Of a stretch of 21,587 nucleotides of DNA, positions 13,705 through 21,587 are shown in pieces (position 1 is the first letter of the stretch; every line of letters starts with the position of its first letter). The translations under genes were made by a program, and so were the position numbers. Source of the DNA: Bordetella parapertussis (GTDB lineage Bacteria > Pseudomonadota > Gammaproteobacteria > Burkholderiales > Burkholderiaceae_C). The stretch covers positions 1-21,587 of the forward strand of contig CAMDAN010000034.1 of the NCBI GenBank assembly GCA_945888535.1, in the 5' to 3' direction. The notes beneath the pieces are model-generated. The model made no database searches. It saw only the letters and a program-made list of their open reading frames with translations, and had not been told where the DNA came from.

Positions 13705-15957
13705 ATGAAACGTTTGACGACCGACCCTGCGGAGGGGCCAACCCTGGCAGTAATTACTGCAACGACTGACAGCTTGCCCGAACTTGCAGATGCTTTAGTC
13801 CGCGCCCGTGCCTTTGCTGAGCCCTTGCTTTCTCAGCAAATCCTGGACACAGGTGAAAACGTCTTGGCCCATGCTGATGCGGTTGCTGAAACTCTGCGCT
13901 CCATTGGCGGCTCACAGGCCATGCAAGCCGCAAGTTACTTGGTCTACGCCTGCGAACACTTGAATAAACCCCACGAAGTCATTGCCAAAGCCTTCGGAGA
14001 TAGTTTTGCCGATTTGGCGATAGAGACCACCAAACTGGTGCGCCTGCAACGCATGGCACGTATCGCTCAAACCGCAGCCAGCAAAGCCGGTCAAGTCGCG
14101 CCGATGGCCCAAACGGCAGCCACACAGACGGAAAGCGTGAGGAAAATGTTGTTGGCGTTTTCGCGTGATTTGCGCGTGGTGATGCTGCGACTGGCCTCCC
14201 GTTTGCAAACCTTGCGTCATTTCGCTTCCAGCAAATTACCTGTTCCCCTTGGCATGGCCGCGGAGTCATTACATGTTTTTGCACCTTTGGCCAACCGCTT
14301 AGGGATCTGGGAGGTGAAGTGGGAAATTGAAGATTTAGCTTTTCGTTTTTTAGAGCCTGAAACTTACCGTCAAGTTGCAACGTGGTTAGATGAAAAACGC
14401 ACTGAACGAGAAGCTGCGGTGGAAAAAATACGTTCGCAATTGGAAACCGAGCTTACCCACCAAGGTATAAGGGCGCAGGTTCAAGGTCGCCCGAAACACA
14501 TCTACAGCATTGTCAAAAAAATGCGGGGCAAGTCGCTGAATTTTGATCAAGTTTTTGATATTCGCGCATTGCGCATTGTTGTTCCTACTGTGCCTGATTG
14601 CTATGCGGCTTTAAGCTGGGTTCACAGTCAGTTTGCCCCGATGACCGCTGAGTTCGATGACTATATTGCCAAGCCCAAAGGCAACGGTTACCAGTCTTTG
14701 CACACCGTGGTGAGAGACTTAGCGGGGCAGGCGATCGAGGTGCAGATCCGTACCCAAGAGATGCACCAGCACTCCGAGTACGGGGTCGCGGCGCATTGGG
14801 TTTATAAGGAAGCCGGCGCCAAGGGATATGCCGGTGTGTCTGCTGGGGGGGCGTATGAGGCAAAAATTGCGGTGCTGCGCCAGCTGCTTGCGTGGGAACG
14901 TGATTTATCAGGGGCCGCTGCTGCGCCTAGCCCTCAATCGGCCGCCGTGTTGGACGATCGAATTTATGTGCTCACACCTGAAGCGGCCATTGTGGAGTTG
15001 CCCCAAGGCGCTACTGCCGTGGACTTTGCTTACAGCGTGCATACCAACGTCGGACACCGTTGCAGAGGAGCGCGCATTGACGGTGTGATGGTCCCGCTCA
15101 ATACACCGTTAAAAAATGGCCAAACGGTAGAGGTGACCACGGTCAAAGAAGGCGGGCCATCACGGGACTGGCTCAACCCCGAGTTGGGCTATTTAGTCAG
15201 TCACCGCGGACGAGCCAAAGTGCGCGCTTGGTTTAACGCCTTGGCCTTAGGAGAAACCGTTGCCAAAGGCCGTGAGTTGGTTGAGAAAATCTTGCAACGG
15301 GAAGGCAGGACCAGTCTTAAATTGGAAGACTTAGCCTCTGATCTCGGATTTAACTCGGCCGAGGACCTGTTTGAAGTGGTCGGTAAAGACGAGTTTTCAT
15401 TGCGCAATATTGAAATTCTGCTGCGCCCGGTGGAACCGGTTATTGCACCAGAAGACACCGTTTTATTGCGCAAGCCTCGCCAAACCAGCAATACGGGGAA
15501 AGGCGGTGTGTTGGTTGTTGGTGTGGATTCGCTGATGACGCAGCTGGCTAAATGCTGTAAACCCGCCCCGCCGGATGTAATTAGTGGTTTCGTGACCCGA
15601 GGCAAAGGGGTGAGTGTGCACCGCGCGGACTGCTCGAATTTGCGCAATATGGTGTTGCGAAGTGCGGACAGGGTGATCGAGGTTCAGTGGGGCGCTAATC
15701 AGGGCCACGCGGGGAAAGATGGCAGCGTGTATCCCGTTGATGTTTCTATCGAGGCGGTTGACCGCCAAGGCCTGTTGCGGGATATTTCCGAGGTTTTTAC
15801 CAAGGAAAAAATGAACGTTATTGGTGTTCAAACCCAAAGCATCAAAGGAATGGCGTGGATGACGTTTACGGTGGAGGTTCCAGACTCAAGTCGTTTGCAC
15901 AAAGTGTTGAGTGTGGTGGGCGAGCTCAACGGGGTACGAAGCGCCCGCAGGCGCTAG
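13705..15957 (+). CDS. relA: RelA-type (p)ppGpp synthetase with degenerate hydrolase domain
   Basis: A long RelA/SpoT homologue of 750 residues that makes (p)ppGpp from ATP and GTP/GDP on starved ribosomes. Domains: N-terminal HD region (about 40-190), synthetase (about 255-370, with RPKHIYSIVKKM and KPKGNGYQSLH), TGS (418-480), the CC/zinc-finger region with C617, C618 and C643, and a C-terminal ACT/RRM (678-750). The synthetase carries EFDD (316-319), the ExDD form of proteobacterial RelA instead of the RxKD of bifunctional enzymes. The HD pair is replaced by V80-Y81 in SYLVYACEH, so hydrolysis should be lost, and a separate SpoT is expected elsewhere. ATG 13705 follows the hydrolase by 21 bases. 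It converges with upp across 17 bases, with no terminator seen. Confidence 0.95.
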   Translation: MKRLTTDPAEGPTLAVITATTDSLPELADALVRARAFAEPLLSQQILDTGENVLAHADAVAETLRSIGGSQAMQAASYLVYACEHLNKPHEVIAKAFGDSFADLAIETTKLVRLQRMARIAQTAASKAGQVAPMAQTAATQTESVRKMLLAFSRDLRVVMLRLASRLQTLRHFASSKLPVPLGMAAESLHVFAPLANRLGIWEVKWEIEDLAFRFLEPETYRQVATWLDEKRTEREAAVEKIRSQLETELTHQGIRAQVQGRPKHIYSIVKKMRGKSLNFDQVFDIRALRIVVPTVPDCYAALSWVHSQFAPMTAEFDDYIAKPKGNGYQSLHTVVRDLAGQAIEVQIRTQEMHQHSEYGVAAHWVYKEAGAKGYAGVSAGGAYEAKIAVLRQLLAWERDLSGAAAAPSPQSAAVLDDRIYVLTPEAAIVELPQGATAVDFAYSVHTNVGHRCRGARIDGVMVPLNTPLKNGQTVEVTTVKEGGPSRDWLNPELGYLVSHRGRAKVRAWFNALALGETVAKGRELVEKILQREGRTSLKLEDLASDLGFNSAEDLFEVVGKDEFSLRNIEILLRPVEPVIAPEDTVLLRKPRQTSNTGKGGVLVVGVDSLMTQLAKCCKPAPPDVISGFVTRGKGVSVHRADCSNLRNMVLRSADRVIEVQWGANQGHAGKDGSVYPVDVSIEAVDRQGLLRDISEVFTKEKMNVIGVQTQSIKGMAWMTFTVEVPDSSRLHKVLSVVGELNGVRSARRR

Positions 15958-15974
15958 GCTGCCCCCAAGGCCGA

Positions 15975-16628
15975 TTATTGCGTTCCAAAAATACGGTCGC
16001 CCGCATCTCCCAGGCCTGGCAAGATGTAGCCATGGTCGTTGAGTTCTCGGTCAATCGCTGCGGTAAATATCTCTACATCGGGGTGGGCCGCATGCAAAGT
16101 ATTGATCCCTTGTGGAACCGTCAAAAGGCATAAAAATTTGATCGACTTGGGCTTGCATTCTTTCAATCGACTAATGGCCGCTGCTGCCGAATTTCCAGTG
16201 GCCAGCATGGGGTCAACCACAATAATGTCGCGCTCTTCCATGTTTTTCGGCATCTTGAAGTAGTACTCCACCGCCTGCAAAGTTTTGGGGTCACGGTACA
16301 AGCCGATATGGCCTACACGCGCACCTGGAACGACGGATAAAACCCCATCCAAAATGCCATTGCCAGCGCGAAGAATCGACACAAAAACCAATTTTTTTCC
16401 GTCAATCATTTTGGCTTGCATGGGCTCAAGCGGTGTTTCAATCTCAACATCTTGGGTCGTCATATCGCGCGTCACTTCGTACGCCATCAGGCTGCTGAGT
16501 TCTCCGAGCAAGCGGCGAAAGCTGTTGGTACTGGCTTCTTTTTTTCGCATCAAAGTCAACTTGTGTTGAACCAAAGGATGGTCAATCAGATGCACATGGG
16601 GTTTGGCTGAGGCGGAAATGGTAATCAC
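15975..16628 (-). CDS. upp: Uracil phosphoribosyltransferase
   Basis: A pyrimidine salvage enzyme that makes UMP from uracil and PRPP; 217 residues against 208 in E. coli. Seen: the PRPP-binding loop [32 protein letters not shown], and the C-terminal uracil-binding [17 protein letters not shown]. No ATG lies close to the homology start, and the frame runs open to 16739, opposite yebC. I chose GTG 16628 (reading [18 protein letters not shown]) because AAGGAA stands about five bases upstream and the resulting length fits the family. It diverges from yebC across 60 bases and converges with relA. Confidence 0.95.
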   Translation of the reverse strand: MITISASAKPHVHLIDHPLVQHKLTLMRKKEASTNSFRRLLGELSSLMAYEVTRDMTTQDVEIETPLEPMQAKMIDGKKLVFVSILRAGNGILDGVLSVVPGARVGHIGLYRDPKTLQAVEYYFKMPKNMEERDIIVVDPMLATGNSAAAAISRLKECKPKSIKFLCLLTVPQGINTLHAAHPDVEIFTAAIDRELNDHGYILPGLGDAGDRIFGTQ

Positions 16629-16688
16629 GGTGTTCCTTGGAAAAGTACAATCTAGACCGTAGGGTAACGAATTTTTGAAGGATATTTC

Positions 16689-17408
16689 GTGGCAGGACAC
16701 AGTAAATGGGCCAATATTCAACACCGCAAAGGTCGCCAAGACGAAAAGCGCGGCAAGGTGTGGACCCGAATCATCCGCGAAATTACCGTAGCGGCCCGCT
16801 CGGGTGGGGGTGATTTAGGGATGAACCCGCGTTTGCGCTTGGCTGTTGAACGAGCCAAGGCCGCCAATATGCCGGCCGACCGGATCAAATACAACATTGA
16901 CAAGGCCACAGGAAACCAAGAGGGCGTGAGCTACGAAGAAATTCGTTATGAGGGTTATGGGATCGGCGGCGCTGCGATTATTCTGGATACGATGACAGAT
17001 AACAAGGTTAGAACAGTCGCTGAAGTTCGCCACGCTTTTAGCAAGCACGGTGGAAACATGGGTACGGAAGGCTCAGTGGCTTTTCAGTTTAAGCACTGCG
17101 GCCAGATGATTTACGCTCCCGGAACGAGCGAAGACAAGGTCATGGAAGTGGCTTTAGAGGCCGGCGCAGAAGATGTCATTGCGCATGACGATGGCGTCAT
17201 CGAAGTCCTTACCGCCTATGCTGACTTTGAAGCAGTTAAAGCAGCCTTAGACGCAGCAGGCTTGGTGGCAGAGGAGGCCGTCGTGACCATGCGGGCTGAA
17301 AACTCGATCGAACTCTCAGGCGAAGACGCATTGCGAATGCAAAAATTATTGGACGTTCTGGAAGACCTGGACGATGTGCAAGAGGTTTACCACAACGCAG
17401 AATTATGA
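16689..17408 (+). CDS. yebC: YebC/PmpR family protein (TACO1-like)
   Basis: A conserved protein of 239 residues. Members have been reported as DNA-binding transcriptional regulators (PmpR), and the family also includes the mitochondrial translational activator TACO1. Seen: the N-terminal family signature [20 protein letters not shown], the [19 protein letters not shown] helix pair, [15 protein letters not shown] and the C-terminal [15 protein letters not shown]. All three domains look complete. The GTG start at 16689 is supported by GAAGGA about six bases upstream and by the family N-terminus MAGHSKW. Its stop overlaps the purD ATG by four bases (ATGA), so it heads a tightly coupled operon running to the end of the window. 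Confidence 0.94.
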   Translation: MAGHSKWANIQHRKGRQDEKRGKVWTRIIREITVAARSGGGDLGMNPRLRLAVERAKAANMPADRIKYNIDKATGNQEGVSYEEIRYEGYGIGGAAIILDTMTDNKVRTVAEVRHAFSKHGGNMGTEGSVAFQFKHCGQMIYAPGTSEDKVMEVALEAGAEDVIAHDDGVIEVLTAYADFEAVKAALDAAGLVAEEAVVTMRAENSIELSGEDALRMQKLLDVLEDLDDVQEVYHNAEL

Positions 17409-18697
17409 ATATTCTTGTCATTGGCGCAGGCGGCAGAGAACATGCTTTGGCTTGGAAATTGGCACAGTCGCCCAAAGTGCAGATGGTGTATGTTGCCCCT
17501 GGTAACGCAGGCACGGCCACTGATATTCGCTTAAAGAACATTCCAATTACCGATCTGGTAGCGCTGCGAACCTGGGCGCTAGAAAACAAAATCGACCTTA
17601 CTGTTGTAGGCCCAGAAGGACCACTGGCTTTAGGCATCGTCGATGATTTTCGGGCCCACGGCCTGCGTATTTTTGGACCCACCCAAGCCGCTGCCCAGTT
17701 AGAAAGTTCCAAGGCCTTTTCTAAAGCCTTTATGCAGCGCCACGGTATTCCTACTGCGGTATTTGAGACTTTCTCCGATGCACAAGCGGCCCATGCCTAT
17801 GTTGATGCCAAGGGAGCGCCCATTGTGGTCAAGGCCGACGGTCTAGCCGCAGGAAAAGGCGTTGTCGTGGCGATGACGCTTCAAGAAGCCCATGATGCGG
17901 TTGACTTTATGCTGCTTGAAAATACTCTAGGCGTTGTCCACAACGGCGGTGAAGCCCGGGTGGTGATTGAAGAATTTTTACAAGGTGAAGAAGCCAGCTT
18001 TATCGTGATGTGTAACGGTAAAAATGCCATTCCCTTGGCGACAAGCCAAGACCACAAGAGGCTACTCACTGGTGACAAAGGACCTAACACCGGCGGCATG
18101 GGTGCTTACTCCCCCGCACCGGTTGTGACCCCAGAAATCCATGCCCGTGCGATGCGCGAAGTCATTTCTCCCACCCTCAAAGGCATGGCCAAGGATGGTA
18201 TCGAATTCACTGGTTTTCTTTATGCTGGCTTGATGATCGATGCCAAAGGCCAATTGAAAACTCTGGAATTCAATTGTCGGATGGGCGATCCAGAAACCCA
18301 GCCCATCATGGCGCGGTTGAAAACCGACTTGGTCGACGTTTTGTGGGCAGCGACGCAAGCTTTGGATGACACCACGTTTGCCGATTTAGAGTTGCAATGG
18401 GACCGTCGAACCGCATTGGGCGTGGTGTTAGCCGCGAATGGTTACCCAGAGTCCCCACGCAAAGGGGACGCAATCACCGGAATTCCAGCATCTAACGAAG
18501 ATGTGTTGGTATTCCATGCCGGAACGGCGCTTCACGATGAGGTGCTTCAAACATCGGGCGGGCGGGTTATATGCGTGACCGCCTTGGCCGCTACGGTGAA
18601 AGCTGCACAGCTGCATGCCTATGAAGCCATCAAAGGTATTCAATTCGAGGGCATGCAGTTTCGATCCGATATTGGTCACCGGGCTCTCAAAGGTTGA
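17405..18697 (+). CDS. purD: Phosphoribosylamine-glycine ligase (GAR synthetase)
   Basis: The second step of purine synthesis: an ATP-grasp ligase that joins glycine to phosphoribosylamine. The 430 residues match the family. Seen: the N-terminal [35 protein letters not shown], the ATP-grasp region [17 protein letters not shown], the glutamate-rich [38 protein letters not shown], and the metal-binding [16 protein letters not shown]. The C-terminal domain (about 330-430) is complete. The start overlaps the yebC stop by four bases; the stop is followed after two bases by the acyltransferase GTG. Nothing unusual is visible. Confidence 0.97.
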   Translation: MNILVIGAGGREHALAWKLAQSPKVQMVYVAPGNAGTATDIRLKNIPITDLVALRTWALENKIDLTVVGPEGPLALGIVDDFRAHGLRIFGPTQAAAQLESSKAFSKAFMQRHGIPTAVFETFSDAQAAHAYVDAKGAPIVVKADGLAAGKGVVVAMTLQEAHDAVDFMLLENTLGVVHNGGEARVVIEEFLQGEEASFIVMCNGKNAIPLATSQDHKRLLTGDKGPNTGGMGAYSPAPVVTPEIHARAMREVISPTLKGMAKDGIEFTGFLYAGLMIDAKGQLKTLEFNCRMGDPETQPIMARLKTDLVDVLWAATQALDDTTFADLELQWDRRTALGVVLAANGYPESPRKGDAITGIPASNEDVLVFHAGTALHDEVLQTSGGRVICVTALAATVKAAQLHAYEAIKGIQFEGMQFRSDIGHRALKG

Positions 18698-18699
18698 AG

Positions 18700-19323
18700 G
18701 TGCATCCGGTTCAATTGCAAGGCAACCGTTTGGCTCGCTGGCTTTTGGCGTGCTGGGGTTGGCGTGTTGAATTCAATGGCTTACCGTGTTTGCAAGGCAT
18801 TTTTGTGGTTTATCCCCATACCAGCAACTGGGATTTTGTGGTGGCGGTGATGGCCAAATGGTCGATTGGTGTGCAATTGCAGTTTTGGGGTAAAGACAGT
18901 TTGTTTCGAATTCCCTTGTTCGGCCGTTGGTTGCGTTGGATTGGTGGAATCCCCGTGGACCGCCATGTTCCCGGTGGACTTGTCGGGCAGGCGATCGAGG
19001 CATTTGCCACTGCCAAGTCAAATAACCACTATTTTTGGCTAGGGCTCTCGCCCGAAGGCACCCGTAAAAAAGCCCCGGGCTGGCGCAGCGGCTTTTATAA
19101 GACGGCAGTGCACGCAAATGTCCCTGTGTGTTTGGTTAAGCTTGACTTTGGCCTTCGCCGCATCGATGCGACCCACTTTTTGCATTTAACTGGCGATGAA
19201 AATCTAGACTTCACCCGAATTGCAGAGTTTTTCTCTACCGTACAGGGCTGTATTCCTGAAAACGCGACACCCGTGGTACTTTTGGCTGACAGAACGAATT
19301 CGCGTTCCTACACCTCGATTTAA
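18700..19323 (+). CDS. PlsC-like lysophospholipid/1-acylglycerol-3-phosphate acyltransferase
   Basis: A glycerolipid acyltransferase-like protein of 207 residues, expected at the inner membrane. The catalytic HX4D box is HTSNWD in [12 protein letters not shown]. The PlsC phosphate-binding block is [21 protein letters not shown], and between them lie [20 protein letters not shown] and VGQAIEAF. The enzyme is short and of the HTSNWD subgroup, whose lipid substrate is not settled, so I give no gene symbol. The start is ambiguous: TTG 18694 overlaps the purD stop (TTGA), but GTG 18700 has AAAGG exactly six bases upstream and is preferred. It is embedded between purD and hemF, five bases before hemF, in the yebC operon. 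Confidence 0.82.
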   Translation: MHPVQLQGNRLARWLLACWGWRVEFNGLPCLQGIFVVYPHTSNWDFVVAVMAKWSIGVQLQFWGKDSLFRIPLFGRWLRWIGGIPVDRHVPGGLVGQAIEAFATAKSNNHYFWLGLSPEGTRKKAPGWRSGFYKTAVHANVPVCLVKLDFGLRRIDATHFLHLTGDENLDFTRIAEFFSTVQGCIPENATPVVLLADRTNSRSYTSI

Positions 19324-19328
19324 TTGCA

Positions 19329-20255
19329 ATGACCCCCCAAGCGCCAGCCACCCCCGAAGCCGTTCGCAAGTATTTGCTTTCGCTTCAAGAGCGTATTACG
19401 TCGGCTGTGGAGCAAGTCGATGGTGGCTCTTTTCTTGTGGATCCTTGGGAAAAAGCGCCTGAAGATGTATTGCAGGGCGATGGCGTCACGCAGATTCTCG
19501 AAAATGGGGTCGTTTTTGAGCGGGCGGGCTGTGGGTTCTCGCATGTCACAGGACCCAAGCTCCCTTCAAGCGCAACCCAACACCGCCCCGAGCTGTCAGG
19601 TGCTCCTTTTGAGGCGATGGGTGTTTCTCTGGTCTTCCATCCCCGCAACCCGTATGTACCTACGGTGCATATGAATGTGCGCATGATTGCTGCAAAAACC
19701 GCCGAGGGCCAAAACGTCTGTTGGTTCGGCGGCGGCATGGACCTAACGCCTTTTTTTGGGTTTGAAGAGGACGCAACCCACTTTCATCAAACCTGCAAAG
19801 TGGCGTTAGACCCTTTTGGCGCAGACAAGTATCCGCGCTTTAAGACTTGGTGCGATGACTACTTTTTTCTTAAACACCGGATGGAAGCTCGCGGCATTGG
19901 GGGGGTATTTTTTGATGATTTTTCTGAGTTAGGGCAAGGCCAGAGTTTTGCGATGTTGCAGTCAGTGGGGGATGCATTTTTAAGCGCTTATATGCCCATC
20001 GTTGATCGCCGCAAGGACATGACGTATGGCGCTCGCGAAAGAGAGTTTCAGCTGTACCGGCGCGGACGGTATGTTGAATTTAACTTGGTGTGGGACAGAG
20101 GCACACACTTTGGTCTTCAGTCGGGGGGACGCACTGAATCCATTTTGTTGTCCATGCCGCCCCATGCCACGTGGTCCTATCAAACTGTTCCAGCGTCTGG
20201 AACGCCAGAGGCAGATCTGATTGAAAAATACTTACCGCCAAGGAACTGGGTTTGA
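19329..20255 (+). CDS. hemF: Oxygen-dependent coproporphyrinogen III oxidase
   Basis: An aerobic haem-synthesis enzyme that decarboxylates coproporphyrinogen III to protoporphyrinogen IX using O2. At 308 residues it is near the usual 300. Seen: the N-terminal helix and [28 protein letters not shown], the [19 protein letters not shown] signature, [19 protein letters not shown], and the highly conserved [20 protein letters not shown] followed by [14 protein letters not shown]. All conserved blocks are intact. Its presence points to an aerobic or facultative lifestyle. ATG 19329 follows the acyltransferase by five bases, and the stop overlaps the nadD TTG by three bases. Confidence 0.97.
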   Translation: MTPQAPATPEAVRKYLLSLQERITSAVEQVDGGSFLVDPWEKAPEDVLQGDGVTQILENGVVFERAGCGFSHVTGPKLPSSATQHRPELSGAPFEAMGVSLVFHPRNPYVPTVHMNVRMIAAKTAEGQNVCWFGGGMDLTPFFGFEEDATHFHQTCKVALDPFGADKYPRFKTWCDDYFFLKHRMEARGIGGVFFDDFSELGQGQSFAMLQSVGDAFLSAYMPIVDRRKDMTYGAREREFQLYRRGRYVEFNLVWDRGTHFGLQSGGRTESILLSMPPHATWSYQTVPASGTPEADLIEKYLPPRNWV

Positions 20256-20860
20256 GTCACGTTCTCAAAATAGGAATCTTTGGGGGCGCGTTTGACCCGC
20301 CGCATTTCGGGCATATGGCATTGGCCCAAGCGGCTATCGAGCAGCTACAGTTGGACGCCTTGCACATCATTCCCACGGGCAGCGCTTGGCACAAGGATCG
20401 TCCCCTCAGTGATCCAGAGCACCGACTAGAAATGTGTCGCCTGGCTTTTGCAGATATCACTTGTGCGGTCATTAATGATTGTGAAACCCTGCGCTCTGGG
20501 CCGAGTTACACGATGGATACGTTGGAGCACTTGCGCAGCCAATTCCCAGCGGCCCAGTTTTTCCTGCTGGTGGGTCAAGACCAAGCTATGCATCTGTCAG
20601 AGTGGCACCGGGCCAAGGAAATCCCTGGGCTTGCTATAATTACGGTTGCTTCACGTTCACTTTCAGTGGGCGCTATCAGCACGGTTGGCAATGAAAATGA
20701 CGCGCTTTTTGCTATAAAACGCTTAGAAATGCCAGCCATGCCCCAGAGTTCAACCCAAATTCGCTCCTGCGTACAACACAACACCCGCATCGATTTGCTG
20801 GTGTGCGAGCCGGTTGCGCGCTATATTGCCAACCATCAACTTTATCGAATGGCCAGATGA
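20252..20860 (+). CDS. nadD: Nicotinate-nucleotide adenylyltransferase
   Basis: A NAD-synthesis enzyme that adenylates nicotinate mononucleotide; 202 residues, a usual length. Seen: the nucleotidyltransferase start [15 protein letters not shown] (with HxGH), the middle block [33 protein letters not shown], and the C-terminal SSTQIRSCV (the ISSTxIR motif, here QSSTQIR), ending with [11 protein letters not shown]. The start is TTG 20252, overlapping the hemF stop (TTGA), with AAGGA seven bases upstream; no ATG is nearby in frame. Its stop overlaps the rsfS start by four bases. The nadD-rsfS-rlmH order is a widespread bacterial cluster. Confidence 0.95.
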   Translation: MSHVLKIGIFGGAFDPPHFGHMALAQAAIEQLQLDALHIIPTGSAWHKDRPLSDPEHRLEMCRLAFADITCAVINDCETLRSGPSYTMDTLEHLRSQFPAAQFFLLVGQDQAMHLSEWHRAKEIPGLAIITVASRSLSVGAISTVGNENDALFAIKRLEMPAMPQSSTQIRSCVQHNTRIDLLVCEPVARYIANHQLYRMAR

Positions 20861-21537
20861 CTACTTCAACCCTTGTAAAAAAAGACATTCAAAAACTTCA
20901 GCGCGTCATTGTGGACGGCTTAGAGGATGTCAAAGCACAAGACATTCAAGTTTTCGATACGGAAAATTTATCCGCTTTGTTTGAACGGGTCATCATTGCC
21001 TCGGGTACCTCTAATCGCCAAACCAAGGCCTTGGCTGCGAGTGTTCGCGATTCGGTACGCGAAGCAGGGTTCCCCAAGCCACGCGTTGAAGGAGAAGGCA
21101 ACGGTGAGTGGATCATTATTGACTGTGGTCAAGCCGTTGTTCATGTGATGCAGCCTAGCTTTCGGGCGTATTACCATTTAGAAGAACTGTGGGGCGAAAA
21201 GCCTGTGCGTCTAAAGTTAGGCGTTGCCAAGCCTGAGGCGGTTAAAAAAGCGGGGGTGGAGCCAACCAAACCAGCAACGACCCTGCGTCGCTCTAACGCA
21301 GCCAAAATTGGAGTGGCAGAGGCGTTCCCCTCTAAAGCGCAGATCAAGAAGAATTTAGCCACTAAAGCCGCAACGGCTAAAAAAACGGCTGCTAAATCGG
21401 CAGGAGCAAAAAGACCTGCGGTTAAAGCGCCTGTCGTTCCTTTGAAGAAAGTTATCGTCAAAACGAGCGCACAAAAACCAGCGGCCAAATCTGCCGCCAA
21501 GCCAGCAGCGAAGCGAGCACCCGTTCGCACGGGTTGA
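20857..21537 (+). CDS. rsfS: Ribosomal silencing factor RsfS with long basic C-terminal tail
   Basis: RsfS (RsfA, Iojap family) binds ribosomal protein uL14 and blocks subunit joining when nutrients are short. The core spans about residues 5-120: QKLQRVIVDGLEDVKAQDI, ERVIIASGTSNRQTKALA, WIIIDCGQAVVHVMQPSFRAYYHLEELWG. Residues 122-226 form an added tail rich in Lys, Ala, Pro and Arg with very few acids (KKTAAKSAGAKRP, KPAAKSAAKPAAKR), resembling histone H1-like or AlgP-type tails. The canonical protein ends near residue 105-120, so this one is nearly double. ATG 20857 overlaps the nadD stop (ATGA); an upstream in-frame ATG at 20803 lies inside nadD and does not fit homology. The tail is in frame and continuous up to seven bases before rlmH. 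Confidence 0.92.
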   Translation: MTTSTLVKKDIQKLQRVIVDGLEDVKAQDIQVFDTENLSALFERVIIASGTSNRQTKALAASVRDSVREAGFPKPRVEGEGNGEWIIIDCGQAVVHVMQPSFRAYYHLEELWGEKPVRLKLGVAKPEAVKKAGVEPTKPATTLRRSNAAKIGVAEAFPSKAQIKKNLATKAATAKKTAAKSAGAKRPAVKAPVVPLKKVIVKTSAQKPAAKSAAKPAAKRAPVRTG

Positions 21538-21544
21538 AACGCCC

Positions 21545-21587
21545 ATGCGTTTGGTGATTGTTGCGGTCGGTCAGCGGATTCCTGACT
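21545..21587 (+). CDS. rlmH: 23S rRNA pseudouridine1915 N3-methyltransferase RlmH, N-terminal fragment (cut by window end)
   Basis: Only the first 14 residues are present, MRLVIVAVGQRIPD, which match the conserved N-terminal strand and turn of RlmH. The enzyme methylates pseudouridine 1915 in helix 69 of 23S rRNA. It begins seven bases after rsfS, the expected neighbour in the nadD-rsfS-rlmH cluster. The identification rests on the short sequence plus context. Confidence 0.8.
   Translation, partial: MRLVIVAVGQRIPD

Noticed and set aside
16629..16739. Upstream extension of upp over the yebC start
   Set aside because: The added residues are unlike the family, and GTG 16628 has a good Shine-Dalgarno and gives the expected length.
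20803..20856. N-terminal extension of rsfS inside nadD
   Set aside because: The 18 extra residues do not match RsfS, and the ATGA overlap at 20857 is the normal junction.
21220..21537. Separate gene or frameshift fusion as the origin of the rsfS tail
   Set aside because: The frame is continuous, there is no start signal inside, and the low-complexity Lys/Ala composition fits a tail better than an independent protein.

Overview
This is housekeeping chromosome from a betaproteobacterium, most likely of the order Burkholderiales and close to Comamonadaceae. The reasons are the protein sequences (Nth, RelA, BdhA, DUF3820 and SerB all read like that family) and the gene order yebC-purD-acyltransferase-hemF-nadD-rsfS-rlmH at the right end. 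Base composition is moderate in GC and even across the window. There is no insertion sequence, phage, CRISPR array, tRNA or rRNA. The species cannot be named from this sequence. Coding density is very high: the longest non-coding gap is about 98 bases (9448-9545), so no stretch of more than 300 bases lacks a gene.

Left part (1-5187). The window opens in the end of cobS, followed directly by cobC, the tail of a cobalamin nucleotide-loop cluster. A VapB/VapC toxin-antitoxin pair follows, with a nested palindrome in its leader. Next are nth (minus strand), a divergent PLP aminotransferase translationally coupled to a Tat-exported PhoD-type phosphatase, and a small DUF3820 gene whose stop codon shares four bases with the stop of convergent serB.

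Middle (5184-16628). serB and the large mfd gene lie on the minus strand. Divergent from mfd is ispD-ispF (MEP isoprenoid pathway), and tightly behind them is a GcvT-fold protein closely resembling dimethylsulfoniopropionate demethylase DmdA. Convergent to it, one base away, is bdhA (D-3-hydroxybutyrate dehydrogenase). An alpha/beta hydrolase and relA, a synthetase-type (p)ppGpp enzyme with a degenerate hydrolase domain, read rightwards, and upp reads back towards relA.

Right part (16689-21587). yebC, purD, a PlsC-like acyltransferase, hemF, nadD, rsfS and rlmH form one compact operon with 4-base stop/start overlaps or gaps of at most 7 bases, and several GTG or TTG starts. RsfS carries a roughly 100-residue Lys/Ala/Pro-rich histone-H1-like tail that the canonical factor lacks.

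I see no wholly new multi-gene system. The points most worth a second look are the DmdA-like gene, the RsfS tail, the vapBC operator and the hairpin with a T-run in the mfd leader.
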